Positions 44,998 through 53,224 of a stretch of DNA of 64,000 nucleotides are shown piece after piece. Each line of letters opens with the position of its first letter. Position 1 is the first letter of the stretch. Both the position numbers and the translations under genes were made by a program. The stretch covers positions 1,054,001 to 1,118,000 of the forward strand of contig NZ_JAHHDS010000003.1 in assembly GCF_019739195.1 (NCBI RefSeq), read 5' to 3'. The notes under the pieces are model-generated. The model was not told the origin of the DNA. It did no database searches and saw nothing but the letters and a program-made list of their open reading frames with translations. Source of the DNA: Microcella sp. GTDB lineage: Bacteria > Actinomycetota > Actinomycetes > Actinomycetales > Microbacteriaceae.

Positions 44998-46230
44998 TCA
45001 GGGCGACTCGGCCTCGACGACCTTGATGGGGCGAGTGCTGAGCGGCACGCCGCGCGCGCGACGCCGCGACTCCATGATGAGCAGCGCGACGATGGCGAGC
45101 CCGAGGGCCCCGGCCTCGACCCAGGGCAGCCAGGTCGTGCCGGCGAGGGCGAAGAAGCCGGCGCCGATCGCGGCTCCTCCACCGATGCCGATGTTGAACG
45201 ACGTCGTCAGCAGGGCCGCACCCACGTCGCGCACGTTGGGGGAGGCGACCTGCAGCAAGCGCGTCTGCAGCAGCGCAGGCAGCCCGCCGAAGGCCGCGCC
45301 CCAGACGACGAAGGCGATCACGACCACGAGCGGCACTCCGGCGAAGAGGGCGAGCACGCTGACGGCCAGCATGACGGTCGCGAGCATCCCGTACAGGCCG
45401 CCGCGCGGATACCGACCGCCGACCACGCCGGCGAGCACGAGGCCGATGGCCCCCGCGCCGCCATACAAGAACAGCAGCACGCTGAGCGACTCGGGCGGGA
45501 AGCCCGCGGTGTCGAGCACGAAGGGGGCGATGTAGGTGTAGAAGACGTTGTGCCCGGTGAGGATGATCACCACGAGCAGGCAGACGAAGAGCACCGAGGG
45601 CATCGTCGGGTCGCGGTGCACTGGCAGGCGGATCTCGCCCGTCGCGAGCGAGACGCGGTGATCGACCGCGGGCAAGAAGAAGATGACGAGCACGCCGATC
45701 ACGACCACCAGAGCGGCGATCACTCCGAAGGCCGCGCGCCAGCCGAGCGCGAAGCCGAGCGCCGTGCCGAGGGGCACGCCGAGCACAAATGCCGTCGTGC
45801 CGCCCGCGCTCGTCACGGCGACCGCGCGCGCGAGCTGATGGCGGGGCACGAGGTGCGCCGCGTACGCGCCGGCCACGGCCCAGAAGAGTCCGTGCGCAAG
45901 ACCGCCGAGCACCCGCGCGCCGACGAGCATCTCGTAGCTCGGCGCGATCGCGGCGAGCACGTTCGCGAGCGAGAAAATGGCCAGCACGACGAGCAGCAGG
46001 CTCTTGCGCGAGTAGTGCCGGGTCAGCGCGGCGAGCGGCGCCGTCGCGACGACGACCGTGCCGGCGAAGATCGTGATGAGCAGGCCGATCTGCGACTCAG
46101 TGACGTCGAGGTCGCTCGCCATGACAGGCAAGAGACCTGTCGGCAAGAACTCGCTCGTCACGAGCACGAAGATGGCAATGGCCAGGGTGATGAGGCCCAC
46201 CCAGGGAAAAGGGCGGTCAGGAGAGTTCAT
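44998..46230 (-). CDS. MFS transporter (sugar-efflux/DHA1-like), copy 1
   Basis: The 410 residues form twelve predicted helices with the MFS loop motif ALTRHYSRKSLLLVVLAIFSLANVLAA after helix 2 and GARVLGGLAHGLFWAVAGAYAAHLV on helix 4. It resembles AraJ/SotB-type drug or sugar efflux proteins. It shares long stretches with the MFS gene at 47535 (both contain TSEFLP.GLLP and QRL-free GLLITxFAxTVVVATAPL), so the two are paralogues. Start ATG 46230. The substrate is unknown. Confidence 0.9.
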   Translation of the reverse strand: MNSPDRPFPWVGLITLAIAIFVLVTSEFLPTGLLPVMASDLDVTESQIGLLITIFAGTVVVATAPLAALTRHYSRKSLLLVVLAIFSLANVLAAIAPSYEMLVGARVLGGLAHGLFWAVAGAYAAHLVPRHQLARAVAVTSAGGTTAFVLGVPLGTALGFALGWRAAFGVIAALVVVIGVLVIFFLPAVDHRVSLATGEIRLPVHRDPTMPSVLFVCLLVVIILTGHNVFYTYIAPFVLDTAGFPPESLSVLLFLYGGAGAIGLVLAGVVGGRYPRGGLYGMLATVMLAVSVLALFAGVPLVVVIAFVVWGAAFGGLPALLQTRLLQVASPNVRDVGAALLTTSFNIGIGGGAAIGAGFFALAGTTWLPWVEAGALGLAIVALLIMESRRRARGVPLSTRPIKVVEAESP

Positions 46231-46341
46231 GAGACGAAGAAACGGCTTTCGCGGTCAGCGCAACGCCGCTGACGATCACGGGGACCCCGAGCCGGGCATC
46301 CGCATCTAGGCTATCGCCACGATCAGCCGACAGGAGCGCCC

Positions 46342-47565
46342 GTGACCGCCCACCTCCCCGTCGTTCGACTTTTCCGCTCACGAGGCCCCGGCTCCGACCG
46401 CGTCGCCTTCATCGAGCTGTTCTTCGATCTCGTGTTCGTCTTCGCGGTGACGCAGCTCGCCCACCACCTCATCGAGCACGTCACGCTGCGCGGCGCCGTC
46501 GAGACGCTCGTCATGCTCATCGCCGTGTGGTGGGTATGGGTCTACACGACGTGGGTCACGAACTGGATGAACCCGGAGAAGGGCCCCGTGCGGTGGATGC
46601 TCATCGCGCTGATGCTCGTCGGGCTCGTGCTGAGCACGGCGATTCCTGAAGCGTTCGCCGACCGAGGTCTGCAATTCGTGATCGCCTACATCGTCATGCA
46701 GGTCGGCCGCACGCTCTTCGTGATCGTGAGCTTCCGCCGCGTGGGTGACACCGCCGGGGCGCTCAACCTGACCCGCATCGCCATCTGGTTCGTCTACGCG
46801 GCACCGTTCTGGGTGGCGGGCGCCGTCATCGGCGGTGACGCCCAGCTCGCCCTGTGGGGCGCTGCCCTCGCGATCGAGCTCGCGGCCCCCACTGTGCGCT
46901 ACTGGGTGCCAGGCATCAAGGCCGCGCCGATCGAGAGCTGGGCGGTGCAGGGCGCCCACATAGCCGAGCGCGCCGGGCTGTTCATGATCCTCGCGCTCGG
47001 CGAGTCGATCATCGTCACGGGAACTCTGTTCAGTCGGGCCGAGATCACGACCTCGTCGGTGCTCGCGCTGCTCGCCGCCTTCGTGGGTACGATCCTCTTC
47101 TGGCTGCTCTACTTCAGCCACGGGGCAGAGCACGGCAGTCGATTCATCAGTCGCGCCGAGCAGACCGGACGTATCGCGCGCCTGACGTACACCTATCTGC
47201 ACATGATCCTCGTCGGCGGGGTCGTGCTGCTCGCAGTCGGCGACGATCTCGTGCTGGCGCATCCGGATGACCCGCTCGACGTCGCGACGCAGTCGATCAT
47301 CATCGCGGCTGCGGCCCTCTACTTGCTCGGCAACCTGCTCTTCAAGCGGTCGATCGGTCGACCGTGGTTGCGCTCGCACCTGCTCGGCATGGCGGCCCTG
47401 ACCGTGCTCTGGCTCTCCGCACCCCTGATTACCGGCATGACACCGCTCATGCTCACGTGGATCGTCAACGGCATCGTCGCTCTTGTCGTGGTCATCGACG
47501 AGTACGTGTGGCCCGTCGACGACGAGGACGTGGCTCAGGAGGCGGCGGACTCTGTCGAGATCTGA
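46342..47565 (+). CDS. Low-temperature requirement protein A (LtrA) family membrane protein
   Basis: The 407 residues have about eleven to twelve membrane helices. The N-terminal family signature is VAFIELFFDLVFVFAVTQLAHHL, followed by VWWVWVYTTWVTNW. The second half includes HIAERAGLFMILALGESIIVTG, also characteristic. LtrA was named from a Listeria cold-growth mutant, but the transported or bound species is not known. GTG 46342 has AGGAG five bases upstream, with a TAGGCT -10 at 46307. Its end overlaps the convergent MFS gene by 31 bases. Confidence 0.93.
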   Translation: MTAHLPVVRLFRSRGPGSDRVAFIELFFDLVFVFAVTQLAHHLIEHVTLRGAVETLVMLIAVWWVWVYTTWVTNWMNPEKGPVRWMLIALMLVGLVLSTAIPEAFADRGLQFVIAYIVMQVGRTLFVIVSFRRVGDTAGALNLTRIAIWFVYAAPFWVAGAVIGGDAQLALWGAALAIELAAPTVRYWVPGIKAAPIESWAVQGAHIAERAGLFMILALGESIIVTGTLFSRAEITTSSVLALLAAFVGTILFWLLYFSHGAEHGSRFISRAEQTGRIARLTYTYLHMILVGGVVLLAVGDDLVLAHPDDPLDVATQSIIIAAAALYLLGNLLFKRSIGRPWLRSHLLGMAALTVLWLSAPLITGMTPLMLTWIVNGIVALVVVIDEYVWPVDDEDVAQEAADSVEI

Positions 47566-48740
47566 TCGGCGGTGTTCGCCCGCCGCGCGAGCACGCCCAC
47601 CGTCGACCCGAGCGCGAGAGCCACGAGCAGGCAGACGACCGTGACGATCGGCAACGCTTCGACCGACCATGCCCCGATCACGAGCCCGCCCAGGAACGCA
47701 CCGCCGCCGATGCCGATATTGAACGACACCGTGATCCAGGCCGCCGCAATATCGCGCAGGGCCAGGGATGCTGTCTGCAGCAGGCGCGCCTGAAAGATGA
47801 TCGGCACCCCGCCGAGGAACGCGCTCCACAGGGTGAGCAGCACGACGACCGCGATAGGCGAGTCAGAGACGAGCCAGACTCCGGCGACAGAGGCGACCAC
47901 GCCGCTCAGCAGCACGGGCAGCAGCGCGCGCGGGTAGCGGTCGCCGAGCACGCCAGCGACGGCGACCCCGATGGCTCCCGCCGCGCCGAACAGCAGCAGC
48001 ACGCCCGCGACATCGGTCTCGCCGAAGCCCGCGACGTCGATAACCCAGGCCGCGATGTAGGTGTAGAACGTGGCGTGGCCCAGCGTGACGAGCACAACCG
48101 TGGCGCACAGCACCATGACCGGCACGAAGGTCGCGTCGCGCACGGACGAGAATCGTGCGGCTCGAGGCGCATCGGCTACCCGATGCTCGACCGGTGGCAG
48201 CACGGCGATGATGAGCGCAGCGATGACCACGACGAGTGCGGCGATGACGGCGAACGAGACCCGCCAGCCGACTGCCGCACCCAGCAAAGTGCCAAGCGGA
48301 AGCCCCGCGACGCTCGCGACCGTGCCGCCCGCGGTCGCGATCGCGACCGCACTCGCGAGACGCTCGGGGGCGACGAGCCGGGCGGCGTAGGGCGTGACGA
48401 CGGCCCAGAACACCCCGTGCGCCGCGCCGCCGACGACGCGGGCCACGAGCAGCACGGCGTAGCTCGGTGCGAGAGCCGCCAGCAGGTTCGCGACGGCGAA
48501 GACGACGAGCAGCCCAATGAGCAGGCGCTTGCGCTGCACACGCTGCGTGAGCTGCGTGAGCGGCGCGGTCGCGACGACGACGGTGGCCGCGAAGACCGTG
48601 ATGAGCAAGCCCACCTGAGGCTCGGTGATGCCGAGCTCTGCGGTCAGCTGCGGCAGAAGGCCGATCGGCAGAAACTCGCTCGTGACCGCGACGAAGATGC
48701 CCGCCGAGAGCAGCGACAGCGGAAACCAGGGCAGGCGCAC
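47535..48740 (-). CDS. MFS transporter (sugar-efflux/DHA1-like), copy 2
   Basis: The 401 residues form twelve helices and are paralogous to the transporter at 44998. Shared landmarks are FVAVTSEFLPIGLLPQL, GLLITVFAATVVVATAPLTQLTQR and AARVVGGAAHGVFWAVVTPYAARLV. GTG 48740 is chosen because longer in-frame starts intrude on the divergent purU promoter and gene. The substrate is unknown. Confidence 0.88.
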   Translation of the reverse strand: MRLPWFPLSLLSAGIFVAVTSEFLPIGLLPQLTAELGITEPQVGLLITVFAATVVVATAPLTQLTQRVQRKRLLIGLLVVFAVANLLAALAPSYAVLLVARVVGGAAHGVFWAVVTPYAARLVAPERLASAVAIATAGGTVASVAGLPLGTLLGAAVGWRVSFAVIAALVVVIAALIIAVLPPVEHRVADAPRAARFSSVRDATFVPVMVLCATVVLVTLGHATFYTYIAAWVIDVAGFGETDVAGVLLLFGAAGAIGVAVAGVLGDRYPRALLPVLLSGVVASVAGVWLVSDSPIAVVVLLTLWSAFLGGVPIIFQARLLQTASLALRDIAAAWITVSFNIGIGGGAFLGGLVIGAWSVEALPIVTVVCLLVALALGSTVGVLARRANTADQISTESAAS

Positions 48741-48782
48741 GCGCTCAGCGTAGTCGCGCGCGACGAGGCGACCGAGCGCGAA

Positions 48783-48788
48783 TAGGCT
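48783..48788 (+). promoter_or_regulatory. Candidate -10 box (TAGGCT) of leaderless purU
   Basis: TAGGCT lies seven bases before GTG 48796. There is no ribosome site, consistent with a leaderless transcript. Confidence 0.5.
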
Positions 48789-48795
48789 GAACGTT

Positions 48796-49653
48796 GTGAG
48801 TGCCACCCCCCACCACTGGATCGTGACGATCGTCTGCGACGACCGCCCCGGCATCGTGCATGCCGTCACGGGCGCGATCGTCGAGGCCGAGGGCAACATC
48901 ACCGAGCTGCAGCAGTTCTCGAGCCTCGACTCGGGCCGCTTCTTCCTTCGCCTGCAGACCGAGACCACGACCGACCACGACGAGCTGCGTGCCGCCCTCG
49001 AGCCGGTCATCGAGCGCTACGGCATGCAGTGCCGCATCGACGCGGTCGGGCGCCCGTTGCGCACGCTCGTGCTCGTATCGAAGGCCGCCCACTGCCTCAA
49101 CGACCTGCTCTTCCGTCAGCGCAGCGGCCACCTGCCCATCGAGATTCCGCTCGTGCTCGGCAACCACCCCGACCTCGCCGAGCTCGCTGCGTTCTACGAC
49201 GTGCCCTTCGAGTCGCGCGCCGTGACCAACCCCGACGAGAAGGCGGCGTTCGAGCAGCGCATTCTCGAGGTCGTCGAGCAGCACGACATCGAGCTGGTCG
49301 TGCTCGCGCGCTACATGCAGATCTTCTCGCCCGAGCTATGCGCCGCCCTCGAGGGCCGGGCCATCAACATTCACCACTCGTTTTTGCCCGGCTTCAAGGG
49401 TGCGAACCCCTACAAGCGCGCGCACGCCCGCGGCGTCAAGCTCATCGGTGCCACGGCGCACTTCGTCACGAGCGATCTCGATGAGGGCCCGATCATCGAG
49501 CAGAACGTCGTGCGCGTCGACCACTCCCGGTCTCCTGAAGAACTCGTCGTCATCGGCCGCGACGAAGAGAGCCGCACCCTGAGCCAGGCGGTGCGCTGGT
49601 TCGCCGAAGACCGCGTGCTGCTCGACGGGCAGCGCACCATCATCTTCCGCTAG
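48796..49653 (+). CDS. purU: Formyltetrahydrofolate deformylase
   Basis: PurU hydrolyses 10-formyl-THF to formate and THF, balancing the one-carbon pool used by GlyA/FolD. The 285 residues have an N-terminal ACT domain (about 8-90, IVTIVCDDRPGIVHAVTGAI) and a C-terminal formyltransferase-like catalytic domain with VLARYMQIFSPEL, INIHHSFLPGFKGANPYKRA (Asn-His pair) and IGATAHFVTSDLDEGPIIEQ (catalytic Asp). GTG start, probably leaderless. Confidence 0.97.
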   Translation: MSATPHHWIVTIVCDDRPGIVHAVTGAIVEAEGNITELQQFSSLDSGRFFLRLQTETTTDHDELRAALEPVIERYGMQCRIDAVGRPLRTLVLVSKAAHCLNDLLFRQRSGHLPIEIPLVLGNHPDLAELAAFYDVPFESRAVTNPDEKAAFEQRILEVVEQHDIELVVLARYMQIFSPELCAALEGRAINIHHSFLPGFKGANPYKRAHARGVKLIGATAHFVTSDLDEGPIIEQNVVRVDHSRSPEELVVIGRDEESRTLSQAVRWFAEDRVLLDGQRTIIFR

Positions 49654-49686
49654 GCCGTTCCGCTCCCCCGACCCGAAGGGCAGCCC

Positions 49687-50829
49687 GTGACCACTCTCTT
49701 CACCGCAGCGAGCCTGCTCGATGCTGATGGCCGCCGCGACGGCTGGGTACTCGTCGACGGCGATCGCATCACCGCGACCGGGCAGACGGGCGTGGATGCT
49801 CCACCAATCGCCACGAACACCGTCGACCTCAGCGGCCGCACCCTGACGCCCGGGTTCATCGACCTGCACGGTCACGGCGGCGGGGGCGCGGCGTTCGACA
49901 ACGGCGCCGACGAGATCGCCGCGGCGCTCGCCGTGCACCGTGCGCACGGCACCACCCGGTCGGTGATCTCGCTCGTCGCCAACCCGATGGCCGACGTGCA
50001 GGCCTCGCTCAAGCTCGTCGCGTCGCTCGCCGAGACCGACCCGCTCATCGTCGGTTCGCATCTCGAAGGCCCTTTCCTCGCGATTGGCCGACGCGGGGCG
50101 CACTCGCCGGAGTTCTTGAGCGAACCCGACCCCGAGATCGTCGACCGGCTGCTCGAGGCCGGGCGCGGGGCCATTCGCCAGGTCACGATCGCGCCCGAGT
50201 TGCCCGGCGCCATCGACGCCATCCGACGCTTCGTCGCGGCCGGCGTCGTCGTCGCGGTCGGCCACACCGAAGCCGACGAGAAGGTTGCGCGCGAGGCTTT
50301 CGACGCGGGCGCGACGCTCGTGACGCACGTGTTCAACGCGATGCCGGGCATCCACCACCGCGACCCCGGGCCGATCGCCGCCGCCTTCGATGATGACCGT
50401 GTCTCGCTCGAACTCGTCGTCGACGGCGTACACGTGCACCCCTCGGTCGTGCAGATGACGTTTCGGGCGGCCCCGCACCGGGTGGTGCTCGTCACCGACG
50501 CCATGGCGGCCGCGGGTGGCGACGACGGCTACTACCAACTCGGCTCGCTCAACGTCGACGTGCGCGGCGGCATCGCCCACCTCTCGGGCACCGAGACGAT
50601 CGCGGGCTCGACGCTCACGCAAGACGCCGCGCTACGCACCGCCGTGACCGTCGCGGGTGTCACCGAGACGGCCGCGATCGAGGCCCTCACGCTCACGCCC
50701 GCGTGCGTGCTCGGCCGCGAGCACGAGTGGGGCCGACTCGCGCCGGGCTACGCGGCCGACCTCGTCGTGCTCGACGCCGACTGGCAGGTCAAGCAGGTTT
50801 GGGCGGCAGGTGCGGAGGTCGCACGGTGA
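49687..50829 (+). CDS. nagA: N-acetylglucosamine-6-phosphate deacetylase
   Basis: NagA deacetylates GlcNAc-6-P to GlcN-6-P for NagB, releasing acetate. The 380 residues show metal and substrate motifs IDLHGHGG (usual HxHG), SHLEGPFL (metal-binding Glu), VGHTEADE, THVFNAMPGIHHRDPG and LVTDAMAAAG (catalytic Asp). The start is GTG 49687 with a GGGCAG leader. It is separated from the nagB operon, facing it convergently, and is coupled to a DUF1349 gene. Confidence 0.96.
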   Translation: MTTLFTAASLLDADGRRDGWVLVDGDRITATGQTGVDAPPIATNTVDLSGRTLTPGFIDLHGHGGGGAAFDNGADEIAAALAVHRAHGTTRSVISLVANPMADVQASLKLVASLAETDPLIVGSHLEGPFLAIGRRGAHSPEFLSEPDPEIVDRLLEAGRGAIRQVTIAPELPGAIDAIRRFVAAGVVVAVGHTEADEKVAREAFDAGATLVTHVFNAMPGIHHRDPGPIAAAFDDDRVSLELVVDGVHVHPSVVQMTFRAAPHRVVLVTDAMAAAGGDDGYYQLGSLNVDVRGGIAHLSGTETIAGSTLTQDAALRTAVTVAGVTETAAIEALTLTPACVLGREHEWGRLAPGYAADLVVLDADWQVKQVWAAGAEVAR

Positions 50830-51431
50830 ACGGCCTGCAGCGATGGGCCGAGCAGGCACGTTGGTCGCGCGAGCCTGTAGCGGCGGCGCCCGATGCTGGC
50901 GGCGCGCTCATCGTCGAGGCCGTCGAGGGCAGCGACTGGTGGCGCGACACCGCCTACAGCTTTCGCCATGACAACGGCCACGCGCTGCTCACCGAGTGGC
51001 CCCTCGACACCGCTGTCGAGGTCGACTTCGACCTCACGGGTTTCACCGGTGAGTTCGATCAGGCCGGGCTGATGATCTGGGCTGATGAGGCGCACTGGAT
51101 CAAAGCCGGGGTCGAGCACAGCGATGGGCACCAGCAGCTCGGCGCCGTCGTCACCGTCGGTGCGAGCGACTGGTCGACCGGTCGTGTCGATGACTGGGTC
51201 GGAACGACGGTGACCGTGCGGGCATCCCGCATCGCCGACGCCGTCGTGATCCGGGCCCGCGCATCGCACGACCCGTCATGGCGGCTCGTGCGCGTCGCCC
51301 GCTTTCCGCACGAGACTGCCCTGATCGGGCCGATGCTGTGCGCGCCAATGCGAGCGGGCTTCAGCGTGCGGTTCGTCGACTGGCGGGTCACCGAGGCCGA
51401 CGTCGAGCTGCACGCCGAACCGACGGAGTAG
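50826..51431 (+). CDS. DUF1349 (concanavalin-like) protein coupled to nagA
   Basis: The 201-residue single-domain beta-sandwich contains SDWWRDTAYSFRHDNGHALL, GFTGEFDQAGLMIWADEAHWIKAGVEHSDG and IGPMLCAPMRAGFSVRFVDW. These are the DUF1349/YesU hallmarks of a lectin-like fold, with no signal peptide. GTG 50826 overlaps the nagA stop by four bases. A carbohydrate-related role is inferred from fold and operon position, and no enzymatic activity is known. Confidence 0.9.
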   Translation: MNGLQRWAEQARWSREPVAAAPDAGGALIVEAVEGSDWWRDTAYSFRHDNGHALLTEWPLDTAVEVDFDLTGFTGEFDQAGLMIWADEAHWIKAGVEHSDGHQQLGAVVTVGASDWSTGRVDDWVGTTVTVRASRIADAVVIRARASHDPSWRLVRVARFPHETALIGPMLCAPMRAGFSVRFVDWRVTEADVELHAEPTE

Positions 51432-51446
51432 TCGCAGGACCAGCGC

Positions 51447-52220
51447 TCAGAGCCCCTGCCAGGCCGGCTTGTGCCTCCACGAGTGCCGGTAGTAGTCGGC
51501 GAACCGCAGGTGCGACGCCGCAGCCTCGTCGACGACGACCGTCACATGACCGTGCAACTGGATGGCAGAGCCGGGCAGCGACGAGCTCACGGGCCCTTCG
51601 ACTGCGGCCGCGAGCGCCTCGGCCTTGGCGGCCCCGAACGCCAGAAGCACGAGGTGCCGCGCGGCGAGAATGGTGCCGAGCCCCTGCGTGATGCAGTGCA
51701 GCGGCACGTCGTCGACCGCGTCGAAGAAGCGAGCGTTGTCGCGCCGGGTCTGCTCGGTGAGAGTCTTGACGCGCGTGCGCGAGGCGAACGACGAGCCTGG
51801 CTCGTTGAACCCGATGTGCCCCGTCGCGCCGATGCCGAGCAGTTGCAGGTCGACGCCTCCGGCAGCCTCGAGCGCCGCCTCGTAGCGGTCTCCCGCCATC
51901 TCGATCGGGCCGTCGTCATCGCCCGGCACCCGAACCCGCGCCGAGTCGAGCCCGAGAGGGTTGATCACCTCGCGCTCGATCACCGAACGATACGACTGCG
52001 GATGCCCTGCCGCCAGCCCCACGTACTCATCGAGCGCGAATCCGCGCACGTCGCGCAGCAGGGCCGCGTGCGGCCGCAGCGCCTCGTACACGGGCAGAGG
52101 GGTGGACCCGGTGGCGAGCCCGAGCACGGCGTCGCTTCTGCGCTGCACGAGCGCGACGATCTCGTCGGCGACGAGCTGGCCGGCCCGCGCCGGCGAGTCG
52201 ACGATGACGACCTCGGTCAC
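51447..52220 (-). CDS. nagB: Glucosamine-6-phosphate deaminase
   Basis: NagB converts GlcN-6-P to fructose-6-P and ammonia. The 257 residues show phosphate-binding GLATGSTPLPVYEAL, catalytic region FALDEYVGL (Asp-Glu), GIGATGHIGFNEPGSSF and a C-terminal HSWRHKPAW. It is the last gene of the ROK-repressor/ABC/GH3/NagK/NagB operon and overlaps nagK by four bases (GTGA). Confidence 0.97.
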   Translation of the reverse strand: MTEVVIVDSPARAGQLVADEIVALVQRRSDAVLGLATGSTPLPVYEALRPHAALLRDVRGFALDEYVGLAAGHPQSYRSVIEREVINPLGLDSARVRVPGDDDGPIEMAGDRYEAALEAAGGVDLQLLGIGATGHIGFNEPGSSFASRTRVKTLTEQTRRDNARFFDAVDDVPLHCITQGLGTILAARHLVLLAFGAAKAEALAAAVEGPVSSSLPGSAIQLHGHVTVVVDEAAASHLRFADYYRHSWRHKPAWQGL

Positions 52221-53224
52221 ACCGGCACCTCGGGCGCGACGGGAGCGAATCGCGGCAGCGCGGGGCTCGGCTGCAGAGGCGCCGCAACGCCAGCCGCCCC
52301 CACGAGGGCGGCGCCCACCGCGGCGACATCGACGCCGTCGGGCACAAGCAGGATGCGCTCGCCGAGGTCGAGCGAGGCGAGGAACGGCGAGGTGCGCGCG
52401 TCAGCCGAGAGCCGAGCGCGCACCCCGCCGAGCAGCGGCGCACCGAGAGAGCTCAGGCCTCCCCCGATGACGACCGCGTCGACGTCGACCGTGAGCACCA
52501 GGATGCGCACGGCCGCGGCGATGTTCTCGATGATGCGATCGGCGGCTCGCCGCGCCGCCGGGGCACCGGACTCAGCGGAGGCGAAGAGCTCGCGCGCGAG
52601 CGGCGGCCGCCCGTCGACGAATCCTTCAGGCCAGAGCCGCGCGAGAGCCGAGCCCGAGGCGAGGGTCTCGAGGCAGCCTCGCTGCCCACACGCGCAGAGC
52701 TCGCCACGCGGGTCGACCGGAATGTGCCCGATCTCGCCGGCGACACCGCGCGCGCCTCGCCACAAGGTTCCGTCGAGCACGAGGCCCGCGGCCAGGCCCG
52801 TGCCGAGATTCAAGTAGGCCATCGAGCGCGACTCGCTCGGCACCAGCAGGTGGTGCGCGCCGAGCGCCGCCGCATTGACATCGTTTTCGACCCTGACCGA
52901 GCGCCCGAGCATCGCCTCAAGCTGCGAGCCGAGGTCGAGGTCGTCGAGGCCGAGGTTGACGGCGTGCGCGACGTGACCGGCCCGGCTGTCGACGCGGCCC
53001 GGAATGCCGATGCCGACCGATGTGAAGGTCGATGCCTGAACGCCACGCTGCTCTGCGAGCCGCTCGACGGCCGTGACAGCGGCCGCGACGACCTCATGCG
53101 GCCCGAAACCGGTGGCACTGCGCCAATGCTCGACGATCGTGCCAGCTTCATCGATCACGACGCCGTGCGTCTTCGTGCCGCCGATGTCGATGCCCACCCG
53201 CAGCGTGGGGCCCACCGCGGTCAT
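52217..53224 (-). CDS. ROK-family sugar kinase, probable N-acetylglucosamine kinase
   Basis: The 335 residues start with the ATP-binding GIDIGGTKTHGVVID and include ENDVNAAALGAHH (catalytic Asp), NLGTGLAAGLVLDG and the ROK zinc motif CACGQRGCLET. There is no helix-turn-helix, so it is a kinase rather than a repressor. Position between the GH3 and nagB genes with four-base overlaps on both sides suggests phosphorylation of GlcNAc. Glucose kinase activity is an alternative. Confidence 0.92.
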   Translation of the reverse strand: MTAVGPTLRVGIDIGGTKTHGVVIDEAGTIVEHWRSATGFGPHEVVAAAVTAVERLAEQRGVQASTFTSVGIGIPGRVDSRAGHVAHAVNLGLDDLDLGSQLEAMLGRSVRVENDVNAAALGAHHLLVPSESRSMAYLNLGTGLAAGLVLDGTLWRGARGVAGEIGHIPVDPRGELCACGQRGCLETLASGSALARLWPEGFVDGRPPLARELFASAESGAPAARRAADRIIENIAAAVRILVLTVDVDAVVIGGGLSSLGAPLLGGVRARLSADARTSPFLASLDLGERILLVPDGVDVAAVGAALVGAAGVAAPLQPSPALPRFAPVAPEVPV

